Shown: in pieces, positions 44,792 through 60,875 of the stretch | How the letters are laid out: every line of letters begins with the position of its first letter | How positions within the stretch are numbered: the first letter of the stretch is position 1 | Source: Entophlyctis helioformis | Lineage: Eukaryota; Chytridiomycota; Chytridiomycetes; Chytridiales; Chytriomycetaceae | Assembly (NCBI GenBank): GCA_025526915.1 | Contig: JAHLKH010000097.1 | Location: forward strand, 32,936-96,935 | Reading direction: 5' to 3' | DNA: 64,000 nucleotides | Made by a program: the position numbers and the translations under genes | Notes under the pieces: model-generated | Database searches by the model: none | What the model was told of the DNA's origin: nothing | Seen by the model: only the letters and a program-made list of their open reading frames with translations

Positions 44792-44950
44792 GTTCCTGTG
44801 TGCCGCACCAAGCTGGAGTGATTAGGACAGTGTCGCAGGCAACTCGCCAAGCCCGCCGACCCCTTGCCTCGCTGCGATGGCTCCAGCCAGCTGCTCGATG
44901 TCCTGGGGGGTCATATCGCGGGTTTGCAACGATCACGTTAAGCTAGCCAC

Positions 44951-45568
44951 ATGGCCGTCCTGGATTCTGTTGTTGGACGCCTGCTCTACGTTGTAAGTCA
45001 GGGGTTGAGGACTGGCTGGAGGCACTGGACGTCTCGGACTGACACTTGCGCCTCATGGGACTTGTCGACTCGTTCACTGGCTAGGTCGGCATCGTGCTTA
45101 TGATGCACGCCGCCTACTCTGCCGTCGATCGTATGTAACGCAGGAGCCTACAGCTTGTCAGAGGGCTCGCCGAGAGCCTCGAGAGAGTGTGAGAGTGAGA
45201 GAGACGGGCCACTGACCCGCACTGCTATGCTGGCCACACAGACTTGGCCTATCTCAAGGCCGTAGGCAGACACGAGACAAGCCTGCCGTCCGACATTGTC
45301 CTCGAGACGCTGCTCAGCCTCGCCTTCTTCATTCCTGGCGCTGTGTTGGTGTCGGGCACCCTCAAGCCCATTGCGCTTGAACTTGAGCTGGCAACCAAGT
45401 GCGTATGGCCGCCATGCAGCTGCCTGCTTACTTGCACTCGTACTCATTCTCTTACGCTCCTGCGCACCATCCACCTGCCATCACAGAACCATGGACTCGA
45501 TTGACGCAACGCCTGGATTCAAGGTGCTCAACACACGCGCATCGGCCATATTTGGAACGGCTCAATGA
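44951..45568 (+). CDS. EMC5: EMC5/MMGT1, ER membrane protein complex subunit 5
   Basis: Four exons, 44951-44992, 45085-45130, 45242-45398 and 45487-45568, all GT-AG and in phase, give 108 residues. Two hydrophobic helices are seen: VGIVLMMHAAYSAVD and, after SLPSDIVLETLLSLAFFIPG, the second helix to AVLVSG. The 'HAAYSA' phrase, the 'LP.DIVLETLL' phrase and the tail TPGFKVLNTRA match the EMC5/MMGT family. The EMC inserts tail-anchored and polytopic proteins into the ER membrane. It is divergent from PNG1 (160-bp gap) and convergent with PRP28 (about 100 bp). Confidence 0.93.
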
Positions 45569-45670
45569 ACAGAGGCGGCGGCCATTGACTTTAGATGCGA
45601 CCTGGGGCAAGCTGGAGACCAGATGGATGCTTTATTGCATATGGATTGCAAACGGGAATGCAGCCGTTGA

Positions 45671-48600
45671 TCAGTCGTCCCGTCCTCGCTTCGCAGCCTT
45701 GTAAATGCTTGGCTTGGTCTGGGCAGCCTGTGCGAGTCTGTCAGTCAGTCTGGCTCGCCTGTGGACGTGCAGTGCAATACCGTGCAGTGCAGTGCATCGA
45801 CAACATACCTCGTGGCGTGCCAACTCTGGTGGCACCTTGGACAGCGGCGACTTGATGAGCATCTGTCGCAGATCGTACATGACATCCGTGTCCGAGTTGC
45901 TCAAGAACGTAATGGCAACGCCAGACTTGCCAGCGCGTCCAGTGCGACCGATTCGGTGCGTGTAATCTGGGGTTCCCAGGCAAACCATGGGCACATGGCA
46001 GGCGTCAGTTGGAGATGCCAAGATATGCGACCCATTAGATGGTCAGACGTGTACCTTCGATGTTCTTGGCCATGTCATAGTTTATGACCAGCGACACGTT
46101 GTCAATGTCAATACCACGGCCGGCAACATCGGTCGCAACCAGAATGTTCCTGTCATTGTGGCGCAACGCATTGAGCGACGCCTCGCGCAGATCCTGCGAC
46201 TTTCCACCATGGAGCGTCGTGACCTTGTGCTGTGGCACCCAGTCAAGAATCAGCAGTCAGCAGAGTCCAAGCAAGTGATGCACAGCCGCATCATCATGCT
46301 TACCCCGACTTTCTCCAGCTCTCTGGCAATCGAATCACACGAGCTCTTCTGGTTGGCAAACACAATAATCGGCGGTGCAAACTGTCTGCTAGCCAACACT
46401 TCCTTGAGACGCGCCAACTTGCGCTGCTCGTCGTTGATCATCTCCACACGCTGCTCGATCGTGGAAACTGTCTGGCCTGCAACACCAATCGTCACAATTG
46501 CAGGGCGGCGCAAGTATCTTGGCGCATTTCGTACCAGCACATGTTAGCAGGCACCAGACATCAGCAGAAGCATGGGCTTCTTGACGCGGCACTCACTTTT
46601 TGGCAAGACGTTCAACCGCCGCTGGCATGGTTGCAGAAAACATGACCGTCTGGCGGAATCGTCTGTCCATGCCCGTCAGTTCACGGAGCCGCGAAACGTC
46701 CTCGGCGTCGTCGGTGTCTGGCTTGATGTTGGAAAGCGGCATGGCGTCCAGGATAAAGTTGAGACTCTCTTCAAATCCCATGTCGACCATGCGATCAGCT
46801 TCGTCCATGACCACGTAGGTGCATTGGCCCAATACAAGGACGCGACGCTCGAGACAATCCTTGAGACGGCCGGGCGTTGCAATCACAATGTGCACACCGT
46901 TCCGCAAGTTGTGTGACTGCTCGGCAATGTCGTGGCCACCAACAATAGACACGCAAATGTAGTTGAGTTCCCGCGCAAACTTGTTGGTTTCGGCCTCGAT
47001 CTGGAGTGCAAGCTCTCGCGTTGGCGCCAGAATCAGGGCATATGGACCCTGCGCAGCGTTCTCGGATGTGATGGCTGGAAGCTCAGAGATGAACACCAGC
47101 ATAGGAATCAGGAATGACGCGGTCTTGCCCGAACCTGGACGGCAGAACCAAGCAAAAGTGATACAATAAGTGACTGCACCGCATGCTTGTGTTAACGAGT
47201 TGCTGCTTGCCTACCTGTTTGCGCAATACCAATAATGTCGCGGTTCTGAAGACCGATCGGAATGGCTTGTCGCTGAATGGGTGTTGGCTCCTTGTACCCA
47301 ATGCGCGCAATGGTGTCAATAATCAGGGGCGGGATGCCCGATTCCTCCCAGTTGCGGATCGGGTTTGGAACATGTCCACCCTTGGTCGAGATGCTAAAGT
47401 CTTCCTTGAAAATGCGCCAGTCACGCTCGCGCATCTCATCAAGCGGCTTTGCGCTCCAGTGGCGATCGTCAGCCGTGGACTTGCGCTCCTTGAGAGTCTC
47501 TGTCTGTGCAAGATCACTATCCACGCGCAGGTGCACGCCAGCCAGGCACATGAGCCAGCCAGACATGTCAGCCAAGCCTGCCATCAAACCATTGCAGACA
47601 CCCTCAACCAGCTACCTTGCACGCTGGCCATTGGCATCTGAACGACGATCGGAGATCAGCTTCCCATAAAACGTCGCACGCTCTTTCATCTGCGCTTTGA
47701 TGTCGATGCCAGCCAGGAGGCCGCGGCCAAAGAGTTGCGCGTTATGGCGACTGGCGTAGATGGGATTGATGTCCTTGGATGTATCCTCGGTCGAGTCCCA
47801 GTCAAAAACAAACTTTTTCTCGTTCATGCGACGGATCTTGCGCTTCTTTTGCTCAGCACCCATGTACCGTTCCTGCCCATTATGAGCATGTCAGTGGGGG
47901 TGTGCTGGCGATCCACAGGATCAATCATGCCAACTGCTTACCCGAATCGCCTCGATTTCCTTGTCTTCAATGTCAATGATGCCTTTGGTTGGATCGATGA
48001 CCGACTTGGCCTTGCCTCCATTGGCAGCAACCTCCTCTTCCTTTTCTTTTGCTCGAGTGCCGCGTGTATCATGAACGTCGCGCCTGTCACGGTCTCGTTC
48101 GTTGCCGCGGTAGTCGCGATCACGTCCCCCTTGGTCTCGTCGGTTGTCGCGGTCGCGATCTCGGTTCCTGTCTCTGTCGCCACGAATGTCCCTGTCTCTG
48201 TCTCTGTCTCTGTCCCTGTCGCGGTAGTCGCGGCCATCTCTGCGAGTGTCCCGAGTGTCACGATAGTCATCACGTCGGTCGTCACGGCGTGCTGTCGAGT
48301 GACTATCGGCCGAAGTAACAGATGGATCGTGCTTTGAGAACAGTGTCGCTGTCGCTGCAGCCTGCTGGCGTGCCTCCTCCTGCCGTTCCCTCTGCTGGCG
48401 CACCTCTTCTTCGCGGCGTTCAAGTGCAAGCTTGGCCCGCTCTTCCTTTGTCAGAAACTTTGGCTGCCATAGGTTGGACGTCAGCTCCCATATCTGGTTC
48501 AAGAAGCAGGCTGGATAGTGCAGCGTACCTTGACAATGGCATTCTTCTCCTCGGCCTTTGCCCGCAGAAGCTCTTCCAAAGACAGCGGCACCTTGCGCCC

Positions 48601-48734
48601 CGTCGAGTCTGTCGCTACGGTGGCCACGCAGCGTCAGTATCTACGTCAGCGAGCCATCTGTCTCGCCAGACTGCACAGGCGTGCAACTCACTGCTGGTCG
48701 AGGCAGTTGCAGCAGAGAGAAAGAGGGTTGCATG
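45671..48734 (-). CDS. PRP28: PRP28/DDX23 DEAD-box spliceosomal RNA helicase
   Basis: A multi-exon reverse-strand gene. The N-terminus has [40 protein letters not shown], then an Arg/Asp repeat region, then [20 protein letters not shown] and [20 protein letters not shown], the block typical of Prp28/U5-100K. Helicase motifs follow: Q motif [14 protein letters not shown], Walker A as [11 protein letters not shown] across an intron, [58 protein letters not shown] and [15 protein letters not shown]. The frame ends [12 protein letters not shown]. Prp28 exchanges U1 for U6 at the 5' splice site. The start exon (ATG 48734, [14 protein letters not shown]) is tentative because phase to the next exon does not close. 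Confidence 0.93.
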
Positions 48735-49281
48735 CAACGCCGGCGTATAGCACGGGCGGAGACAGAGTCAGCAAACCATGCCGGAGAGCACCAACACAAG
48801 CCCAGCGACTCTGTCACTCCAACACATACCTGGACATTTCCAAATGTTGGATGAGTGTGTCCAATAATGGGCTCCATAACCCCTGGTAAAATCGCTCTGA
48901 TTGGCTGGCTTGAGGCGGCCCACATGAGATGCTGCCACTGCGCCATGCCAGATGCAGACTCTGCCGCTCAACTGCCCGTCACCAACGAGCACAACACCTC
49001 GCCACCAACGAGCCGTTGTCTGTGCACTGGACGTCGACTTTTTACAGGCGAGCGTGGCCGGCACGCCGTTCGATGCCATCCAGTCACGTGTCTCCTCACG
49101 TGATCCGCCTGGCATGCAGCAAGTTCTTGCATCGACTATCTGACCCAGATCAACCTCAACAGTCACAAACCTGTGGGTGGCATGTTCGCAGATGGGCATC
49201 GCCCACTGGCCGTCCATGCCGGCTGCTGACTCTGACTCGTGTGCCATGCCATGCCGTGACATGCCATGCCATGCAGGCCCA

Positions 49282-52835
<3,554 letters not shown>

Positions 52836-53046
52836 GGAGCGGCCGCGGAGCAGCAGAGTTACAGCGTATCTACATCCCGTGACCATTGTCGATCATTTCA
52901 TCCATTGTCTGGCTGCCGAACATCGTTCCAGTTGTTCACCATCTACCGATCCACCCATCCATCTACCGATCCATTACCATCGCAGGGGCAGTCAATTGAA
53001 GCTCCATGACGGGTTTATTCGCAAATTCAACAAAGCCACTCATGGC

Positions 53047-54562
53047 TTACTTTCTCCTGCGGCCACTGCGACTCTCGTTGACATTGCGACGGCCATGGCC
53101 AATGATGGGCTGTCCAGTTTTTGACAGCAGCGATCCAGACGAGCCAAAGAGAAGCGAGTCGGCATCGAGCACATCTGTCGCATTGAGCAGCTGCTTGTCG
53201 CGACGCTGCTTCTCCTTGAGTGCGCGCTGGAATTCCTTCTGGTCCTCGCGCAGCACCAGATCGCCAGATTGCCAACCGCCTTTGGACGCTGGGATCGAGT
53301 ACTTTGTGCCGCGCAGGTTGTACTGGAAGTTGCGCTTGAGGTAGTACGTCACGTTGCCGTCAGCATCAACGCCCACCGATGTGCGCATGAGCGTGCTGTT
53401 GCCACACGAAGGACAGAACCGCTTGGACATGTCGGGCGTGACCTTGTAGCACGCGTGGCAGCGAAGCACCCAGTTCTTGATGCGCCGAATGACGACGCCA
53501 TCGACAGAGAGAACCGAGAGGCCCATTTGCAGGAGCACGTTCTGCATCGCAAAGTCGGTCGTCATGCACGCCACGTTTGGCGTCTTGTTCTTCTTCTTGC
53601 CCTTGGTGGCAGACACGCCATACAAGTCGCGAGCCTTGTGCATGGCGACGTTTTTGGGAGTAATCCAGCCCTCGTCATCGTCCATTTCCTCAGCAGCAGC
53701 CTGGCTGGCGCTAACAGACTGCGGTGCGTCCCGACCCTGCTCGTCTCCTGGCTGCTGTTGCGGCTCGTTTGATTGCAGCTCATCTTGGGCCTGTGTGGCG
53801 TCCTGCTGTGCATCTTTAGCATCGTCCAGTTCGTCGCCAGCCTGGGTCTGCTCCTGTTCCGGTTCGTGATCATCGGCCTCTTCTGCGTCTTGAAATGCAG
53901 CCTCCTCCTCCTGCTGCTCTTGCTCCTGCTCCTGCACCTCCTGCTCATGCTCCTCCTGCTGCTGCTCCTCCTGCTGCTGCTGATGCTGGTGTTGCTGCTG
54001 CTGCTGCTTCTTGCTGTTGCTGTTACCATTGTTTGCCATCTGGCCAGACGAGACAGTTGGACGCATTGGCTCCGTGCGCAAATGTGCAATGCCGCTCGTC
54101 TCCTTCTCGAGCATCCAAGTGAGCGCAAGCACCTTCAAGTCGGTGGTCGAAAGGGCCGCATAGTCGCCAGTCTTTTTGGAGAATGCGACGACTGCACGGA
54201 CGAATGCAGCGCATTGCAGCGCAACAAGGCAGCCACCACAGACCGTCGGACAGAGAGCGTCAATCGCTGCAGCCACCGACACACATCAGCCATGCCAGCC
54301 AGCCAGCCTGCGACAGTGCCTTACTTGCAGCAATCGCCTCCTCGGACGGCACTCGGGTCTGCAGCTGAAACGGCAGCGCTGCAACGGCCTCTCGGGTCTG
54401 CTTGTCCCTCAACTCGGCGAGCACCTCTGGGATCGTCACAAAGCTGGACGAAAGGTGCGCAAGCTGGTGGCCCTTGATGAGCGGGCCAGAGTCAACGACG
54501 AGCGTCGCAACCTTGTCCTTGCTGGTCAGGAGCGGCCTCGGTGTCGCTGGCTCGGTGGTCAT
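53047..54562 (-). CDS. NOB1: NOB1, 20S pre-rRNA site-D endonuclease
   Basis: Two exons, 54562-54325 and 54191-53047, in phase, 460 residues. The PIN domain has LVVDSGPLIKG with the first catalytic Asp, FVTIPEVLAELRDKQTREAV, PFQLQTRVPSEEA, AFSKKTGDYAALSTTDLKVL with further acidic residues, and LALTWMLE. A long Gln/Glu/Asp low-complexity insert (about 150 residues, CTG/CTC-rich DNA) separates it from GWITPKNVAMH and the zinc ribbon RCHACYK...RFCPSCGN. KYSIPASKGGW and GHGRRNVNESRSGRRRK finish the protein. Nob1 cuts at the 3' end of 18S rRNA in cytoplasmic pre-40S particles. It shares a 63-bp divergent gap with RAD1. Confidence 0.95.
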
Positions 54563-54625
54563 TTCGTCGCTGTCAAGGCAACCAAGAAAAAAAATTTTGG
54601 GCAACGTTTCGGACAATTCCAAACC
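54563..54625. promoter_or_regulatory. 63-bp divergent intergenic region NOB1/RAD1
   Basis: Only 63 bp separate the two ATGs; it holds an A-rich run (AAGAAAAAAAATTTT near 54587-54600). Both promoters must lie in this gap or inside the partner's 5' region. No defined motif is claimed. Confidence 0.55.
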
Positions 54626-56825
54626 ATGATGGTCGGTGGTCTGGCAGGAGGCGGCGGCCCATCTGCAGCAGCTGGGGCTGCACGGCCAGCGTTTGCCGCA
54701 CTTGCGCCTGGGGCATCGGCTCTCTCGGCGTCTGCTCCCTACTCTGCTCTTGGGGCGTCTCCGTCGCTTGGCCTTGAATCGTCGCTTCACGCTCCGGATG
54801 GTCCGGACATGCACATGCAGTACCGTGCTCGGCGCCAAGATGACGACGATGTGGCCGTGTACCCTGGCAGCGCTGATGATGCCCATATGGTGGAGGCCGG
54901 CGAGAGCCTCGCCAAGGCCGGGGATCTGCGACGGTCGCACTCTACCACAGCTGCTCTGGCCCTTGCGCAGCTCCACAACCAAAGCCACGATGCCCTGTTC
55001 ACCGATCCAATGGCCATGCAGGATGGACAGCAACACCACCAGCTGCTTGAACAGCAATCCTTGCTTGACCCGCCATCCCTGGATGCCGGTGCTGGCCGCC
55101 ACCCACATCGTGCAGCCCTTGGCCAGTTTCGTGAGCGTCGCGGACAGTACAGCCAGCAGCGCAATGATCAGCTTCACGACCGCCTCGGCACTGCGTTTGA
55201 CGACCACGCTGCGCAGACGGTCGGATCGACTGGACAGACATATCGCTTCGAATCTGGAACACAGCCGCTCGAGTTTGTGGCGTCGCTCCGATCCGTCGCC
55301 CCGCTCGTCACGCTGCTCCGCGCCATCTCGTTCAAACAGGTACGTCTGCCTTTCTGCTTTCGCCAGTTGGCGCTCTTCAGCCGCCATCTCTTACACCTGC
55401 GATCGTCTGTTCGCCCACCGGCTTTCTTCAACCTCGACCGCGACTTCGACCTCAATCTCGTCACTTATCCCTTGATCCATGATACTTTTCTTGCGGCCAA
55501 TCAAACAATCCACCGGTCACGACAAGCAGAAAGCATGCTGCACAATCGCATCAGAGGGACTGCGTCTCACAGCCGAGGACTCGCAGACGGTCCAGGCCAA
55601 AGCGTATCTTCCAAAGGCTCTCTTCCGCGAGTTCAAATGGTCGGATGGCACCTTGCTCACAGACGACAGGGAGCTGTCGTTCATGGTCGACATTCGCGTC
55701 TTGACCGATTGCTTGACCATCTTTGGGGCACAGCAGCAGCCAGGATCTGGCATCAGCTCGGGACAGGGAGCTGGCACTGCGGGATCGGGTGGCGGCGGTA
55801 TTGACGAGCAGACTGCTCCACATGCAGCTCCGCAGACTTCGCCTGTTAGCTTGCAGCTCAGCATTCCCCAAGGCGGCGGCGAGCTTACGCTGATGTATGT
55901 GCGGTGCATGATGGAGAGCGACTCGAGACTTGCGCGATGCATGCTGCATGTGATTGCATTCCCATCCATTGACGCTCTTTCATGGCAGGCTTCAAGAGAG
56001 CAATGTCGTGACCGCTTGCAATCTGGCCACATACGACATTGAGACATTGGCTGATCTGCATCTGAACTTTGAAGAGCATCCGGTGGTTGGAAAGATTATC
56101 ATGAAGGTATCGTGCACCATGGTCGAACCAAGGGCCAGCATGCTAGATTGGCACTCGTGACGGTGGGGCTGACTGTGCATGCAAACAAACCAACTGCTGA
56201 CTGGCAACTTCTCTTGATGCTTGGCATAGTCCGACTGGCTCAAGACCGCGTTTGAGGAGCTTGATGCGACTGCAAGCGATTTGCAGCTTACGATTGCTCC
56301 ACAACATCCGTTCATGTGCATCTCTGCAACTGGCCTGGCTGGCGAATCTACCCTCGAGTATCCTCGCGACACACAGGTCCTTGAGTCGTTCCACTGCTCT
56401 GAGCTCAGCACGAACAAGTACAAGTTCAGCATGCTGCAGCCTTGCATGAGGGCTCTTGCCATGTCCAACAAGACGTCCGTCCGAGTCAATGCAAAGGGCA
56501 TTTTGTCACTACAGGTATTTGCCAGCGTGCCTTGTCAAGCGGCAGCATCGCTGTTCTCGTCCTCAACGCATCTAACCCCTCATTCGATTTTCAGTTTATG
56601 ATCCAGCTGACAACGACCCACTTTAGTTTTGTGGACTACATTGTGCGTGCACAACATTGCATGCATGTGAATGGATCACTGCTGCGCGCCAGTACATTTG
56701 TGATACACCCAACTAACTCTGCCGCTCGACGCCATGCCCATCCACTGCCCCCTTCGCATTAGGTCCTGCCAATGGAAACCACAGACCGCACGAACCCCGA
56801 CGATCCCATGCAGCTCCATGCCTAG
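54626..56825 (+). CDS. RAD1: RAD1, 9-1-1 checkpoint clamp subunit with long N-terminal extension
   Basis: Six exons, 54626-55339, 55530-55894, 55989-56106, 56230-56514, 56595-56642 and 56763-56825, all in phase, 530 residues. The PCNA-like part starts at about residue 210 (EFVASLRSVAPLVTLLRAIS) and continues ASEGLRLTAEDSQTVQAKAY, FREFKWSD, VLTDCLTIFGA, SNVVTACNLATYDIETLADL, GKIIMKSDWLKTAFEELDAT, LTIAPQHPFMCISATGLAGE, FSMLQPCMRALAMSNKTSVR and VNAKGILSLQFMIQ. Rad1 forms a DNA clamp with Rad9 and Hus1 in damage signalling. Usual length is about 280-400, so the first ~200 Ala/Gly/Gln/His-rich residues are an extension. An internal Gly-rich loop (about 55740-55810) is an insert after the CLTIFG motif. 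No frame defects. Confidence 0.9.
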
Positions 56826-56948
56826 ATGTTGTTTGACTGCAGGCCAAGTGCTTGGAGGATATCATGCACATCTTGTGGAGATTCCTGCTCAAGACAAGCA
56901 TCACAAGAAATGAATGAGCACACATCAGAGCATCGTGGCTGGAACCCA

Positions 56949-57384
56949 TCAGAGAATAGCTCCCACCTCTTCAGCTCGTTTAAAGGCTGCCACAAGGCCG
57001 AGACGCGTCGCATGCTGGAGGTGTTTGCCAAACTGCCAACAGAGTCCAGTCACCGTTGTATCGGTCAATATCCAACAAGAGCAGGGAACAGGCATGCCAT
57101 GCCATGCCGACTGAGTCTTACTTGCTCCACAATTGGCGCAATCGTTTGGTCCGTCAGCAAAGTCACGACCTTTATGTTGGAAACCGCGGCAAACGTTCAA
57201 CGAGACAGGTGAGCATATCAAACAGCTATTCAGAGACATGCGATGCGCACAGTTCTGGTTCAACTTACTCCATGTCCACGGGCGACGCGTACCGTGTCTG
57301 TGCCGTTGTTCACTCGGAACGCGGGCGGGTTGAATGCACCTGTCTTTCCCTGGCCCTGGCCATGTGCAGTGGACCCAGATGATA

Positions 57385-57428
<44 letters not shown>

Positions 57429-59648
57429 GCGGGAGAGGTTGTCAAAGGGACGGGAGATGTACGCATTGCGCCTTCAGCTTGTCGCTGCGACGCCCAGCCA
57501 GGTTTTGGCGGTGGCGGTGGAGGAACAACAAACGATTTGGAACCGCCATGCCGAGATGGAGATGCTGCTTTAGATGCTGACGAGACCGTTGCTGGTGCAT
57601 TGCCGTTGGATGATGCTGATGCCGGGTGTGCCTCTGATGAGTACATGGATGCAGACACAATGGCATTTTTGGACGACAGTGATGCCTTGATCGTGCCAAA
57701 GTCCCAAGAGTCGATGGTATCCTTGTAGCTCTCTCCTTCGTCATCATCTCTGCTATGCGTGCGACATGCGGGTGCGGCTTAGTGATGATGATGCGAGCAG
57801 CAGAATGCAAGGCGAGGGCGAAAGGCACAACGCACTCGTACGACGATTCGTTTCGAGCATCTTGACCCAAGGACTGCTTTTGCGACATCCACATGTCGTA
57901 GCGGTCGATCAGCTCAGTGAGGAACGATGTCTTACGCGCTGCCTTGATAAACCTATGCTTGAGCAACTCCTTGGCAGGTGGCCGCTGAACAACGACGGAC
58001 ATGTCGGCAGGTTTCAGTGTCAGGCGGGCCTCGCTCTCATCTGTCCACGATTCCGTGGCATTGGTTTCGCGCTGGAATGGCGATCTGCCAGGCTCCTACC
58101 AGCTCAGGATCGCGTTGAAGACACAGGGCGACAAACTCCTTGAAGGCCTTTGAAAAGTTGCCCTCGAGAGTAGGGGGATCATTTTTGGGGATCAAAAACA
58201 GCACTCGCATGGGATGCATATCCGCATACGGCGGGTCTCCTCTCGCCAGTTCGATCGCCGTTATGCCGAGGCTCCATATGTCGGCCTACATGCTATGCTG
58301 GTTAGAACCACATACTTGAGTTGAGAAACCATCCATAAGAGGAGACTCGCCTTGTTGTCATAGCCTGTTTGCTGAATCACCTGCAATATCAGAAAGCAAC
58401 GTGGATCAGCCAAGGCTGACTATGGAATGCCCTCATACTTTAGCGCTCCATGCACACCAACCTCTGCATTGCTCCACAAACCGGTGGTGCAACCGTCCAT
58501 TGTGAGTCCAACCACACGGATGGATGCGTGATGCATATCCGAGAGCAATTACCTGGAGCCATCCAAAACGGAGTCCCGACAAACGTTGTCTTTTTCGTCA
58601 TGGTGGCTGTGAGCTGCTCGACTCGAGCGTTAGATGATCAGCTGGACCTCGGCAGCAAGCAGGAAGCGTCAAACAGCTTGCCTGTCCTGCAACACCGAAA
58701 TCGGCAAGCTTGACTCGGCCGTCTGAACACAAGAGGACATTGGCTGCCTTGATGTCGCGATGCAGCTTGCCTTCGGAATGCAGCTGGTCGAGCCCCATCA
58801 GGAGTTCGCGTAGGATGATGGAGATGTACGCCTCATCAAAGGTGCCTGGCTTAAGCTGGCCAGGGATCACCAATGGTTAGGCAGTGCAGGGTAGTGCAGG
58901 GCAGTGCCCAACAATAGCAACGCGACCAGGTCCTGCGTTGACCGTGTGCTGATTGGTAACTCACAAGGTCAAGGCAGGATCCTCCCTGGCAGTACTCCAT
59001 GATGATCCACAGCTTGGAGCCCTTCATGAACGATCCGTAGTATTTTGTAACATTTGGGCTGTCGAGTTGCGACATGATGCCGATCTCCTTTTGGATGTCT
59101 TCAATGTCATCCTCGGCCTCTGTGTTGCATGCATCATCAGCCAGCACTCTTGTACCAAGATAACGGCCGCTCGTGTACGCACCATCGAGATCGATAATCT
59201 TGATGGCAACAGTCTCTTTGGTCTGAAGGTTGATGCCCTTGAACACCTGCAGGACCGACAAATGCCTGGCAGTCAGCAGCAGATCTCAACCAGATCTCAG
59301 CCAATCCCGTGGGCGAGCGTGCACAGTCGAGGCCGTCCTTGGTTACCTCTCCAAAGGAGCCTCGGCCAATGCGCTCTGTAGAGTGAGTAGGAGGGATGGA
59401 GCAGGCGAGTCGAGTGAGTCGAGGTTGTGGATGTCGGTCATGTGCCCAGCACGAGTCGACGTTGAGCGAGACTTTGACCCAGCGGTGGCACAGCTGGCTC
59501 CGCATGTCCAGCGCAAGCAGCACCAAAACTGTCTGTGCTGAGCATGTGCCAGCGACCGCTAGACAGAAGCGACACACCCTCGCCCTCGCCCTCGCTTACC
59601 TTGCTTCTGATAGAGCGTCTCGGGGTCGAGCGGAGCCAACTTGGACAT
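56949..59648 (-). CDS. GCK-III group Ste20-like protein kinase
   Basis: Exons include 59648-59600 ([16 protein letters not shown]), 59375-59347 ([10 protein letters not shown], the Gly loop), 59246-59183 ([11 protein letters not shown], the ATP Lys), then [72 protein letters not shown] (activation segment), [20 protein letters not shown] and [31 protein letters not shown]. The last phrase is diagnostic of GCK-III kinases (MST3/MST4, fungal Sps1/Nak1-like), which act in polarity and septation and bind MO25/striatin partners. The C-terminal tail has an alanine run from CTG-type repeats (57388-57424) and probably ends [14 protein letters not shown] at 56949. Introns 58681-58614 (GCAAGC) and 58350-58286 (GCGAGT) are GC-AG. 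Confidence 0.9.
57388..57424. repeat. CAG/CTG tract encoding polyalanine in the kinase tail
   Basis: About 12 CAG units on the plus strand, read as GCT alanine codons on the kinase strand. Confidence 0.9.
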
Positions 59649-59691
59649 GGCAAACGACAAACAGGCGGAGAATGGAAAGCTGTGATCACGT

Positions 59692-60781
59692 TTATTGCTG
59701 CTGCCGTGCCTGCTGCCGTGTCTGCGGGAGAGTCTGCTCGAGTTGAATGCGATCCAAGGCTTCGTCCAGCTTCTGCTGCTGAACAACAGCCCTGTCGTAT
59801 CTGAACACGATGGCCGGAATGCGTCGCGCTCCTTGCGCCGTCGACTGCCCATGCCATCCTTGGATCATCCACAGCATGGTCTTGTGCACGATGGGTTGGT
59901 GCTTCAGCAGCGTCTGCTCCAGCGACTCCTGCGCATGCCAATACGATTACACGAGTCAGCCAACCATGGCTGGTATCCAAGGCAGGTACATCCACGAGTA
60001 CCTGCGAAACGGGCACACGATCGGGATCAGCAAGGCCCTCAAACGCCCACCACACCGAACACGTCTTTTCGTTGGGTGCCATGGAGATCTGCATATGCAC
60101 CAGTGGTCAGCTATCGAAGACCCAGAGGCATGGCAGTCGGCTCGTGCGTAAGCTTACCCGACTGACTCGCCAATGGTCTGAATACAGCAGGCTTCTAAAC
60201 TGCCGCGACGATCGGATTTCTTCCAGCAGCGACTCCACAAGGTGCAGGCGCTTGCCATGCGCTCGTGGCAGTTGCTCCAGGCCTTGCTTCTCGTTGGTGC
60301 TGGTGCCGCCAAGAGGCCCACCGGATGGCTCTCGTTGCAGTCCCTTGTGATCGCCAGTTGATGGCTGCTGCTGGTGCTGTTGTTGCTGCTGCTGCCTTGT
60401 CGATACGATTCCAAGTGCTGGCGGATCAACGACTTTGAGGACGGCTGCCTTGTGCACCGTGCGCTGATGCTGCAGCAGTTGCTGCGCATCGGTCCCATGC
60501 TGCAGCTGCTTCTTGTGCAGTCTGTCCTGCCGTTCAAGCTGCTGGATGATCTTGGTTTCCTTTGTCTGCTTTGGCTGTCGCAACAGGTACAGGTACTTGC
60601 CCGGAATGTGGTGTGTCTGCGTCAGGTCCACCGGCTGCTCGGCAGACTGCACGGCGGTGTCTGATGGGCCAGCTGTCTGTGCAGCGACACGGGCAGCTGC
60701 ATGGGGTGCGGCCCTGGATATGTGCGACGACGACACTGTCCGCAGCGACGATGCCAGCTCGGCGAGCTGTCTGGCAGGCAT
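59692..60781 (-). CDS. Mitochondrial RBFA-like ribosome-binding factor
   Basis: Three exons, 60781-60158, 60088-60002 and 59928-59692, GT-AG and in phase, 315 residues. The first ~40 residues (MPARQLAELASSLRTVSSSH, with Ser/Arg and no acids early) look like a mitochondrial presequence. A Gln-rich insert and then VESLLEEIRSSRQFRSLLYS, ISMAPNEKTCSVWWAFEGL and, at the end, RRIPAIVFRYDRAVVQQQKL follow the RbfA KH-fold order: N-terminal helix, a strand carrying the 'D/N-xxxC/AxVYW' idea, helix, and 'P-x-I/L-x-F-x-x-D'. RbfA helps late maturation of the small ribosomal subunit; here the mitochondrial one is inferred. The assignment is from pattern only and could be tested with a profile search. Confidence 0.65.
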
Positions 60782-60875
60782 GCTCGCAAACAGAGTTGGT
60801 GACTTTGAGGAGAGGCGAATGTGGTATTTTACGACAAAGCGATCACCAGTTCATTGACAACGAAAGGCGATCAGA

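Noticed and set aside
56822..57031. Kinase C-terminus ending at 56822, sharing a CTAG stop overlap with RAD1
   Set aside because: The splice phase from the preceding exon (ending at IVEQ) is zero and leads into the other frame, which ends [14 protein letters not shown] at 56949 and looks more like a kinase tail.
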